64,000 bases of DNA. Source: Paraburkholderia antibiotica. GTDB lineage: Bacteria; Pseudomonadota; Gammaproteobacteria; Burkholderiales; Burkholderiaceae. The position numbers were made by a program, and so were the translations under genes. The DNA is taken from contig NZ_JABBFZ010000001.1 in NCBI RefSeq assembly GCF_012927125.1, positions 862,980 to 926,979 on the forward strand. Direction: 5' to 3'. Positions within the stretch are counted from its first letter, which is position 1, and each line of letters opens with the position of its first letter. A model generated the notes under the pieces. That model was not told where the DNA came from. It did not search any database and saw nothing but the letters and a program-made list of their open reading frames with translations. Positions 56,990-64,000 of this stretch are shown one piece after another.

Positions 56990-57781
56990 ATGACACATTC
57001 CACATCCCCGGTGTGCATGATCACCGGCGCTGCAACGGGCATTGGCGCGGCGACCGCGTTGCGCTTCGCGCGTGCGGGCTGGTCGGTAGCGATCGGCAAT
57101 TTCGACGCCAGCACGCAAGAGTCGGCGCTGGCCGTCGAAACGCAATGCCGCGCATCCGGTGCGGATACCCTGATTTTCGATGCCGACGTCAGCCGGGACG
57201 CGGACTGCCAACGCGCCGTCGATAGCGTCGCGACACGCTGGCGCCGTATCGATGCTCTGGTCAATTGCGCCGGGACGACGCGGGTCATTCCGCATCACGC
57301 GCTCGATGCGCTCGACGCAGCCGAATTCGAGCGGGTGTATCGCGTGAATACCATCGGCCTCTTTCAGATGACGTGCGCGGCCGCTCCGCTGTTGCGTGAG
57401 ACCGCGACCCGTGAACGCAGCACGAGCGTTATCAACGTGTCGTCTCTGGCTGGCCTGAACGGCACGGGTTCGTCGATTGCCTATGCGGCTTCGAAGGGCG
57501 CCGTGAATACGATGACGCTCTCGCTGGCCCGTACGCTTGCGCCCCATGTGCGGGTCAACGCTATCGCGCCGGGTATGGTCGACGACGGCCTCCTTCGACG
57601 TTCGCTCGACACCGAAGCCTACGACGCGGTGCTTGACCGCATGCGCGCCAACGCGCCGCTCAAACGCGTGTCGCAACCTGCCGAAATGGCCGAGCTGGCG
57701 TGGTTTCTGGTCGCGCATGCGCCTGCGCTAACCGGTCAGGTCATCGCCGCTGAAAACGGCCTGTTGCTGACGGGTGTGTGA
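56990..57781 (+). CDS. Short-chain dehydrogenase/reductase
   Basis: 263 residues. NAD(P)-binding TGAATGIG, NAG-type motif NCAGTT, catalytic Ser in INVSSLAG and Tyr/Lys in AYAASKGAV, and the APGMVDD segment: a classical SDR with all catalytic residues. Substrate unknown; in context it would oxidise a hydroxyl of the sugar or hydroxy acid. Starts at ATG 56990, just after the transporter; earlier in-frame codons belong to the transporter gene. Confidence 0.9.
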   Translation: MTHSTSPVCMITGAATGIGAATALRFARAGWSVAIGNFDASTQESALAVETQCRASGADTLIFDADVSRDADCQRAVDSVATRWRRIDALVNCAGTTRVIPHHALDALDAAEFERVYRVNTIGLFQMTCAAAPLLRETATRERSTSVINVSSLAGLNGTGSSIAYAASKGAVNTMTLSLARTLAPHVRVNAIAPGMVDDGLLRRSLDTEAYDAVLDRMRANAPLKRVSQPAEMAELAWFLVAHAPALTGQVIAAENGLLLTGV

Positions 57782-57886
57782 AATCGGTTCACGCGCCGGG
57801 CGTGTCTGGCACGTCGTCATTGAAGGCCGGCACATGCAAAGGAATGAGCCGCAATTGAAATCTACAACGAATGGAACGGGTCAATC

Positions 57887-59644
57887 ATGGCAAGCCTGAA
57901 CAAACATCGCTCACGTATGGTGACGGAGGGCGTGACGCGTGCGCCGCACCGCGCGTTTCTGCGCGCGACCGGATTGGACGACGCGGCGATGCAAAAGCCT
58001 TTCGTGGCGATCGTCGACACCTTCGGCGAGAACACGCCGTGCTCAATGTCGTTGAACCAGATATCGGATAACGTGCGGCTCGGCGTTGCCGCGGGCGGCG
58101 GCGTGCCGATTCGCGGCTCGGCGATTTCAGTATCCGACGGCACGTCCATGAATCACGCCGGCATGCGCATGAGCCTCGTGTCGCGCGAAGTGGTCGCCGA
58201 TAGCGTCGAGCTTTTCGTGCGCGCTCATGGTTACGACGCGCTCGTCGGCGTCGCCGGCTGCGACAAGACCCTGCCTGGCATTCTGATGGGCATGGTGCGC
58301 GTGAATGTGCCCGGTGTATTCCTGTTTGGCGGCGCCATGCTTCCGGGCACCGCGCCCGCGGCCATACCGGGTAGCGCGAGCGCCGGTCTGCAGCGGCAGG
58401 CGACTATCCTGACGACGATCGAGGCTGTCGGTACGACTCAGCGGGGCGATCTCTCGCGTGAGCAACTCGATGAAATCGAGAAGCGTTGTGCGCCGACGGC
58501 GGGATCATGCCCGGGACAGTTCACGGCGAATACGATGGCGATGGTCGCGGAAACGCTCGGTCTCGCGCCGCTCGGTTCAGCGATGGTGCCAGCCGTGTAC
58601 AGCGAACGTATCGCCATTGCGCGGCGCGCGGGCGAGACCGTGATGAACGCGTTAAAAGCAGGTGGACCTTTGCCGCGCGACCTGGTAACGCGTGAGAGTC
58701 TGGAAAACGCATGCGCGGCAGTGGCGGCGACGGGCGGCTCGACGAACGCCGCGCTGCATATACCGGCGATTGCACATGAGGCAGGTATCCGCTTCACGCT
58801 CGACGACGTCGAACGCGTGTTCGCCCGCATCCCGCTCATCGGCGATCTGCAGCCCGGCGGACGCTATCTCGCCCAGGACCTGTATCACGCAGGCGGTGTT
58901 CCGGCCGTACTCAATGCGTTGCTCGAAGGCGGCTATCTGCACGGCGACGTGCTGACGCTGGAGGGCGAACCCCTCGCGCAGGCACTCAAACGATTCGCCG
59001 GTCCGGATGGCGAAGTGGTGCGCGCCTGCGCTACTCCTATTTCGGACAATGGCGGGCTCGTGATCCTGCGCGGCAATCTCGCACCGGATGGTGCATGCCT
59101 GAAGATCGCCGGTCTAAAATCGCTGACTTTTTCGGGCACCGCGCGCATTTTCGAATGTGAGGAAGATTGCATGGCGGTTGTCGCCGCACGCGCTTACCGG
59201 GAGGGAGACGTGCTTGTGATTCGCAACGAAGGACCGAAGGGCGGTCCCGGTATGCGCGAAATGCTCAGTGTGACGGCCGCGATCTACGGGCAGGGGATGG
59301 GCGAAAAAGTGGCGCTGCTCACCGATGGTCGCTTTTCGGGTGCTACCCGTGGGATGTGTATCGGCTATGTGGGGCCCGAGGCGGTCGAAGGCGGCCCCAT
59401 CGCGCTGCTACGCGAGGGGGATCTGATTCACATCGACGCGCGCAGCGGGATCCTGCGCGTGGAGTTGTCCGACGCCGAGCTGGACGCACGGCGTGCGCAA
59501 GTGCGCAGACCAGCGACAAAGCGACTGGCGGGAGTTCTGGAAAAGTATGCGGCGCTCGTCGGGCCCGCGCATCTGGGCGCTGTCACGCACTCGGGCAATC
59601 TCGACTGGCCTTACGACCCACGCACGCACGGAGACGAAGCATGA
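57887..59644 (+). CDS. IlvD/Edd-family dehydratase
   Basis: 585 residues. Dehydrates a 2,3-dihydroxy (or sugar) acid to a 2-keto acid using an Fe-S cluster. The three cluster cysteines are in place: Cys52 (ENTPCSM), Cys125 ([11 protein letters not shown]) and Cys208 ([13 protein letters not shown]). Family members include dihydroxy-acid dehydratase (IlvD), phosphogluconate dehydratase (Edd) and pentonate/hexonate dehydratases. The C-terminal [15 protein letters not shown] is closer to IlvD-like forms, but the catabolic setting argues against a housekeeping ilvD. It overlaps the next gene by ATGA. Confidence 0.9.
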   Translation: MASLNKHRSRMVTEGVTRAPHRAFLRATGLDDAAMQKPFVAIVDTFGENTPCSMSLNQISDNVRLGVAAGGGVPIRGSAISVSDGTSMNHAGMRMSLVSREVVADSVELFVRAHGYDALVGVAGCDKTLPGILMGMVRVNVPGVFLFGGAMLPGTAPAAIPGSASAGLQRQATILTTIEAVGTTQRGDLSREQLDEIEKRCAPTAGSCPGQFTANTMAMVAETLGLAPLGSAMVPAVYSERIAIARRAGETVMNALKAGGPLPRDLVTRESLENACAAVAATGGSTNAALHIPAIAHEAGIRFTLDDVERVFARIPLIGDLQPGGRYLAQDLYHAGGVPAVLNALLEGGYLHGDVLTLEGEPLAQALKRFAGPDGEVVRACATPISDNGGLVILRGNLAPDGACLKIAGLKSLTFSGTARIFECEEDCMAVVAARAYREGDVLVIRNEGPKGGPGMREMLSVTAAIYGQGMGEKVALLTDGRFSGATRGMCIGYVGPEAVEGGPIALLREGDLIHIDARSGILRVELSDAELDARRAQVRRPATKRLAGVLEKYAALVGPAHLGAVTHSGNLDWPYDPRTHGDEA

Positions 59645-60546
59645 GCGCGCTGGACCAGCCGGGCGCTGCGTCGCACCGTATAGGCTTCTGCGGCCTCGGG
59701 CGCATGGGCTTGCCGATGGTCCATCGGCTCGTCGATGCAGGACATCGCGTGGCCATCTGGAACCGCTCGCCGGACAAAAGCGCGTTGGTGGAACAGGTGG
59801 CGCCATCGGCGACGATCGTGTGCCGGACGCCGGCCGAGGTGGCAGCGTCGAGTGAGGCGGTCATGCTTTGCCTGACCGACGGCACGGCAGTCGAAACGGT
59901 CGCGTTCGGCGACGATGGCCTCGCACACGGTGCCCGCCCGAACCTGAACATTGTCGATCATTCGACCATCGCACCATCGACGACGCGGCAGCTTGCCACG
60001 CGCTGGCGCGAATGCACGGGCGGCAACTGGATCGATGCGCCGGTGTCGGGAGGCACTACGGGAGCAGCTCAAGGGACGCTCGCCGTCATGGCCGGCGGCG
60101 ACGCTGCTGCGATCCTCAGTCTGCGCGCCGTGGTTTCGGCCTATGCGGCGAGGGTTACGCGCATGGGCGACAGCGGTGCCGGTCAGGCGACCAAGCTGGC
60201 AAACCAGGCGATCGTCATGACGACCATCGCAGGGCTCGCGGAAGCGACGCGTCTCGCACGGCGTGCAGGTATCGACGGCGCCCGGATCCCCTTTGCGCTG
60301 AAGGGCGGCTGGGCCGATTCCGTTCTGCTGCAGACCCTGATGCCGCGAATGATTGATGCGCCGTCCGAAGCGAGTGGCACGATTCGCACGATGCTCAAGG
60401 ATCTCGACGCGGTCAACGCGCTCGCGCACGAGCACGAGGTGACCCTTCCGGTCGCCGCTCTCGTGCGCGAACTGCTGGTGCGCGCAATCGCGCAGGGGCT
60501 TGGCGACGCGGACATCTCGCAAGTTGTGCGCGTCGAAATCGACTGA
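59641..60546 (+). CDS. 3-hydroxyisobutyrate dehydrogenase-family oxidoreductase
   Basis: 301 residues. N-terminal Rossmann fold ([13 protein letters not shown]), the substrate motif [19 protein letters not shown], and the catalytic Lys185 (GQATKLANQ). The family interconverts beta-hydroxy acids and semialdehydes (3-hydroxyisobutyrate, tartronate semialdehyde, L-threonate). Which of these applies is not clear. Translation is coupled to the dehydratase by the ATGA overlap. Confidence 0.9.
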   Translation: MSALDQPGAASHRIGFCGLGRMGLPMVHRLVDAGHRVAIWNRSPDKSALVEQVAPSATIVCRTPAEVAASSEAVMLCLTDGTAVETVAFGDDGLAHGARPNLNIVDHSTIAPSTTRQLATRWRECTGGNWIDAPVSGGTTGAAQGTLAVMAGGDAAAILSLRAVVSAYAARVTRMGDSGAGQATKLANQAIVMTTIAGLAEATRLARRAGIDGARIPFALKGGWADSVLLQTLMPRMIDAPSEASGTIRTMLKDLDAVNALAHEHEVTLPVAALVRELLVRAIAQGLGDADISQVVRVEID

Positions 60547-60637
60547 CCATGCCGCGCCCGGAACAGCGGCTTGCGCGCTGCGGGGGACGCGTGCGGACGG
60601 TGTGTCGTATTCAGAAAAATTTCATGCAGGAGACACG

Positions 60638-61966
60638 ATGCCAATCCTCGAATCGGACCGAATGGTCGACGCGCAGTACGAAGCCCTGACATCCAGCCAG
60701 TGGCGCCTGATTATTCTGGCGAGCCTTGGCGGCGCTCTGGAATTCTATGATTTTGTCGTGTACGGCGTGTTCGCCCAATACATCGGCCGCGCATTCTTTT
60801 CGATGCTCGACCCGTTGATGGCGCTTGTCATGTCCTTCGCCGTATTCGCAATCGGCTACCTGTCGCGACCGATCGGAGGTGCGGTTCTCAGCTGGTTCGG
60901 CGACCGGTATGGCCGTCGGCGCGTGTTTATCGTATCGGTGATCATTGTGTCGCTGTCGACGATCGGGATGGGTCTCGTGCCGACCTACGCGACCTGGGGT
61001 CTGGCGGCCACGGTGACGATGATCCTGCTGAGGCTGATTCAAGGCTTCTGTCTTGGCGGCGAATTGCCCGGGTCGATTACCTATGTCGTCGAATCGGTGC
61101 CGCGTCGCGCGGGATTCGTGTGCGGCATCGTGTTCTTTTGCGTGAATTCGGGCGTACTGCTTGCCGCGGCGGTCAATCTGGTCGTGCATATGATGCTGGC
61201 GCCGTCGGATGTGGCGGCTTACGGCTGGCGCATTGCGTTCATCTTCGGCGGTTTGATCGGCCTGTTCGGCTTCTGGCTGCGCCGCAAACTGGAGGAAACG
61301 CCGGAATTCGCCAGTATGAAAAACATGGCGTCGAAGCATCCGCTCGCCGAGTTGTTGCGCGAACACTGGCGCGCGGTGCTTCTGGGCATCGCTGCAACGG
61401 TTGCGACGGCCGGCTACAACGGCTTGCTGTTCGCGCATATGCCCGCCTATCTGGAAAAGGTGCTGCACTACGATCCGCGCAGCGTGGCGATCGGTCAGAA
61501 CCTGGCGCTCGGGACCGCGTCGCTTGGCATCCTGCTGGTCGGACGCCTGGGAGACAGCGTGCCGCGTCGCCATCTGATGCGCGCAGGAGCGCTCCTGCTG
61601 ATCCTGCTGAGCATGCCGTTCTATCATGCCGTGGTTGCACACAGCATGGATCTGACGGCGTTGATGTTGTTGGCGGGACTGGGGGCCGCTCTAACCAATG
61701 GCACCTTCGCCTGCATCATTGCCGACATGTTTCCGACGCGCGTTCGTTTCAGTGGTATTGCGATTGCATTCAACCTCGGCATGACAATTTTCAGTGGTCC
61801 TACGCCATTGGTGGCGACATGGCTGATCGGGAAGACTGGCGACCCCGCGTCGCCGGGGCTCCTCATGATTGCCTGCGCGGTCATCACATTCGCCGGAACC
61901 TTTGGATTCAAGGCGCTTAGCGGGCATATCGGACCGCGTGCCGCACTCTCTGTTTCCCGTTCATGA
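60638..61966 (+). CDS. MFS transporter, metabolite:H+ symporter (MHS) type
   Basis: 442 residues, 12 predicted helices. Motifs GGALEFYDFVVYGVFA, DRYGRRRVF and RLIQGFCLGGELPGSITYV place it in the MHS group (citrate, alpha-ketoglutarate, shikimate, proline carriers). From the ATG at 60638 after AGGAGA. It differs from the ACS transporter at the start of the operon, so the cluster encodes two carriers of different families. Ends in an ATGA overlap with the next gene. Confidence 0.9.
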   Translation: MPILESDRMVDAQYEALTSSQWRLIILASLGGALEFYDFVVYGVFAQYIGRAFFSMLDPLMALVMSFAVFAIGYLSRPIGGAVLSWFGDRYGRRRVFIVSVIIVSLSTIGMGLVPTYATWGLAATVTMILLRLIQGFCLGGELPGSITYVVESVPRRAGFVCGIVFFCVNSGVLLAAAVNLVVHMMLAPSDVAAYGWRIAFIFGGLIGLFGFWLRRKLEETPEFASMKNMASKHPLAELLREHWRAVLLGIAATVATAGYNGLLFAHMPAYLEKVLHYDPRSVAIGQNLALGTASLGILLVGRLGDSVPRRHLMRAGALLLILLSMPFYHAVVAHSMDLTALMLLAGLGAALTNGTFACIIADMFPTRVRFSGIAIAFNLGMTIFSGPTPLVATWLIGKTGDPASPGLLMIACAVITFAGTFGFKALSGHIGPRAALSVSRS

Positions 61967-63171
61967 CTCAACACTCTGCTGTCATACATGACCACAAACT
62001 GCGACGCGCTGCGAGTATCGGGGATCTGCGCGAACTCGCGCGTCGCCGGTTGCCGCGCATGGTATTCGATTACATCGACGGTGCCGCCGGGGAAGAAGAT
62101 ACAGCGCGACGCAACCAGGCCGCTTTTCAGCGTGTGTTGCTGAAACCGGAGGTCCTGATCGATGTATCCACGCGCTCGACCGCGACCCGTCTCTTCGGCC
62201 ACGATGTTTCGATGCCGATTGTGGTCGGCCCCACCGGCCTGAACGGTGCGGCCTGGGAGAAGGGAGATCTGTGTCTGGCGAGGGCGGCCGCGCATGCGAA
62301 CCTTCCCTTCGTGATGAGTACCGCCGCGACGGTGGGAATGCGCGAGATGGATGCGGCTGCCGGCCGGCTACGCTGGTTTCAACTCTACATGCTGAAGGAC
62401 CGGGGGCTGGTACGGGAGTTTCTCCAGCAAATTGCCAGCTACCGTTTCAATGTGCTCGAGCTGACAGTCGATACCGCTGTCGGCGGGCGCCGCAACCGGG
62501 ATATCCGCAACGGCTTTACCTTGCCGTTTCGCTGGACCGCCGCCAATCTGTTCGATAGCGCACGTCACTGGCGCTGGTCGTTGCAGATGGCCCGGCATGG
62601 CGTTCCGTCGCTTCAGGTGTTCGCGGATCTGCTCGGAAGCGCCGCGCGTGGGTCGACGATTTCGGAAGTCATGCAGCAGCAGATCAGTGCCTCATTTACC
62701 TGGAACGACATTGCGTGGCTGCGCGAGCAGTGGCAGGGCGTACTCGTGCTGAAGGGACTGGTCGCGCCGGAGCACGCGCGTCTCGCACGCAAGGTCGGAG
62801 TAGACGGCGCGGTGGTGTCGAATCATGGCGGACGTCAACTGGACGGCGCGGGGGCGACGATCGAGGCGCTGCCCGCGTTCAAGGAGTCGGCTACTGACGC
62901 CTTGACGGTGCTTATCGACAGCGGCATTCGGACGGGAGTCGATATTGCCAGGGCGCTCGCGCTGGGTGCGGATGGCGTGCAACTCGGGCGCGCCACGTTA
63001 TATGGCCTTGCAGCAGGAGGCGAGGCTGGGGTGACACGCGCGCTGGAAATTCTCGGCCATGAGCTCGAATCGACGATGGCTTTGTGCGGCGCAAGAACCG
63101 TGACCGAGATGCGCGGACGATGCACGATGACCGACGCACGTCACGCTCTTTTCGAGGCGGAAACTGCATGA
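61963..63171 (+). CDS. FMN-dependent alpha-hydroxy-acid dehydrogenase
   Basis: 402 residues of the glycolate oxidase / L-lactate dehydrogenase / (S)-mandelate dehydrogenase family. Oxidises an L-2-hydroxy acid to the 2-keto acid. Catalytic and FMN residues are visible: FDYIDGAAG, WFQLYM (Tyr142), Lys264 (VLVLKG), His288 and Arg291 (SNHGGRQLDG), and the phosphate loop DSGIRTGVDIARALALGA. Mandelate-type and lactate-type members cannot be told apart here. Coupled to the MHS transporter gene (ATGA). Confidence 0.92.
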   Translation: MTQHSAVIHDHKLRRAASIGDLRELARRRLPRMVFDYIDGAAGEEDTARRNQAAFQRVLLKPEVLIDVSTRSTATRLFGHDVSMPIVVGPTGLNGAAWEKGDLCLARAAAHANLPFVMSTAATVGMREMDAAAGRLRWFQLYMLKDRGLVREFLQQIASYRFNVLELTVDTAVGGRRNRDIRNGFTLPFRWTAANLFDSARHWRWSLQMARHGVPSLQVFADLLGSAARGSTISEVMQQQISASFTWNDIAWLREQWQGVLVLKGLVAPEHARLARKVGVDGAVVSNHGGRQLDGAGATIEALPAFKESATDALTVLIDSGIRTGVDIARALALGADGVQLGRATLYGLAAGGEAGVTRALEILGHELESTMALCGARTVTEMRGRCTMTDARHALFEAETA

Positions 63172-63187
63172 CCCGAGTGTGGCGCCG

Positions 63188-63660
63188 TTAAAGCCGGTGA
63201 GACTGCAGGGCTGTATCTCGCAGCGCATCTGCCAGAAGTTGTGCGGCCGGAGTGAGGAAGTGGTCGTTGCGCGTGATGATGCCGAAGTCATCCATGGTGC
63301 AGGGAATGTCGAGCGGCAATGTCGCGATGACACCGGCAGCGGCATAGTAGTGCGCGACCTCGGCAGCGAGAATGGCCAGCATGTCGCTTTGTTCTATGAG
63401 GCGCGTGATGAGCATGATTGCCGACGTTTCCACGACGTTGGACGGCGGCCGGAGGCTTGCGCGCTGGAACATGAGATCGAAACGATGACGTAAGACACTG
63501 CCAACCGGCGGTACGATCCAGGCCGCCTTTTCGAGATGAGCGAGTGTGAGTTTTTTCGCTTCGAATAGTGGATGCCCAAGCCGCGCGACCGCGCACACGG
63601 TTTCATCCGCAAGCGGTTCGTAGAGAGAGGTCGCCTCACCCGTTCGGACAGACTTCTGAG
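63188..63660 (-). pseudogene. LysR-family regulator, 3' fragment cut by an IS3 element
   Basis: About 155 codons of a LysR substrate-binding domain (for example EPLADETVCAVARLGHPL, PPSNVVETSAIMLITRLIE, ending DALRDTALQSHRL). Reading upstream, the frame runs into a stop at the junction with IS sequence near 63661, and no helix-turn-helix part remains in the window. It lies 16 nt beyond the operon, in convergent orientation, so the operon was once flanked by two LysR genes. Confidence 0.85.
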
Positions 63661-64000
63661 ATTTTTAAGTGGAACGTCCGGGGCAGTCATGCTGCCAATT
63701 TGATCGCAGGCAGCGTCGCGAAGCATGCCTCCTCCGGCGTGCGCTCTTCCAGACTCGAATGAGGTCGTCTCTGGTTGTACAGACTGATGTAATCGCCGAT
63801 TGAGCGCCGGGCGTGGCTGACCGATTCATAGGCTTTCAGATACACCTCTTCATATTTCACGCTTCGCCACACGCGCTCGACGAACACATTGTCCCGCCAG
63901 GCACCTTTGCCGTCCATGGACAAGCGGATGCCCCGGCGGAGCACGGCCTCGGTGAACGCTGTCGCGGTGAACTGGCTGCCCTGGTCGGTATTGATGATCC
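63661..64000 (-). mobile_element. IS3-family insertion sequence, partial (runs off window)
   Basis: Contains the 3' part of an IS3-type transposase gene followed by about 26 nt of non-coding end (tttttaagtggaacgtccgg) that abuts the truncated LysR. The exact terminal base and target duplication cannot be fixed without the other end. Confidence 0.8.
63687..64000 (-). CDS. IS3-family transposase OrfB, C-terminal part
   Basis: About 104 residues of the integrase core: INTDQGSQFT (second catalytic Asp), then DGKGAWRDNVFVERVWRSVK with the catalytic Glu in VERVW, YEEVYLKAYESVSHARRSIG and the terminal YNQRRPHSSLEERTPEEACF. The 5' part is outside the window. No stop or frameshift is seen in the visible part, so the copy may be active. 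Confidence 0.92.
   Translation of the reverse strand, partial: IINTDQGSQFTATAFTEAVLRRGIRLSMDGKGAWRDNVFVERVWRSVKYEEVYLKAYESVSHARRSIGDYISLYNQRRPHSSLEERTPEEACFATLPAIKLAA

Overview
The window looks like the chromosome of a Burkholderia/Paraburkholderia-type betaproteobacterium. GC and third-position GC are high. The gene order includes dapC-dapD-yffB-dapE, smc-zipA-ligA, map-glnD, the rpsB to rnhB envelope and lipid A block, ppsR/ppsA, smpB, ratA-ratB and guaB-guaA. This assignment rests on gene order and protein similarity recognised by eye; no search was run.

Core part (1 to about 48,690). Minus strand: diaminopimelate/lysine genes dapC, dapD, yffB and dapE (cut by the window edge). Plus strand: a DMT-family permease preceded by a translationally coupled 27-codon ORF, then smc, zipA, ligA and a peptide deformylase. 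Minus strand: an rRNA pseudouridine synthase with a very long repeat-rich N-terminus, glnD and map. Plus strand: rpsB-tsf-pyrH-frr-uppS-cdsA-dxr-rseP-bamA-skp-lpxD-fabZ-lpxA-lpxB-rnhB and an SpoU-type methyltransferase, which together cover translation, isoprenoid carrier, phospholipid, outer-membrane assembly and lipid A synthesis. Next come ppsR (minus) and ppsA (plus), an NfeD/stomatin pair, smpB (minus), ratA-ratB, a second permease (minus), then guaB, a membrane protein and guaA.

Accessory part (48,690 to 64,000). Its character changes directly after guaA, a known integration hotspot in many bacteria. It starts with an internally deleted IS6-type element. A minus-strand operon GH43-MFS-GH5 follows, for intracellular breakdown of short hemicellulose oligosaccharides, with a perfect LacI-type operator upstream but no LacI gene in the window. 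Fused IS6 and IS3 scraps separate it from a second catabolic locus: a LysR regulator divergent from MFS-SDR-IlvD/Edd dehydratase-3-hydroxyacid dehydrogenase-MHS transporter-FMN 2-hydroxyacid dehydrogenase. Several of these genes overlap at start/stop codons. The set suggests uptake and oxidation/dehydration of a hydroxy or sugar acid whose identity I cannot assign; this is the best candidate for an undescribed pathway. The window ends in a second LysR gene truncated by an IS3-family element that runs off the edge.

No rRNA, tRNA or CRISPR array was seen.
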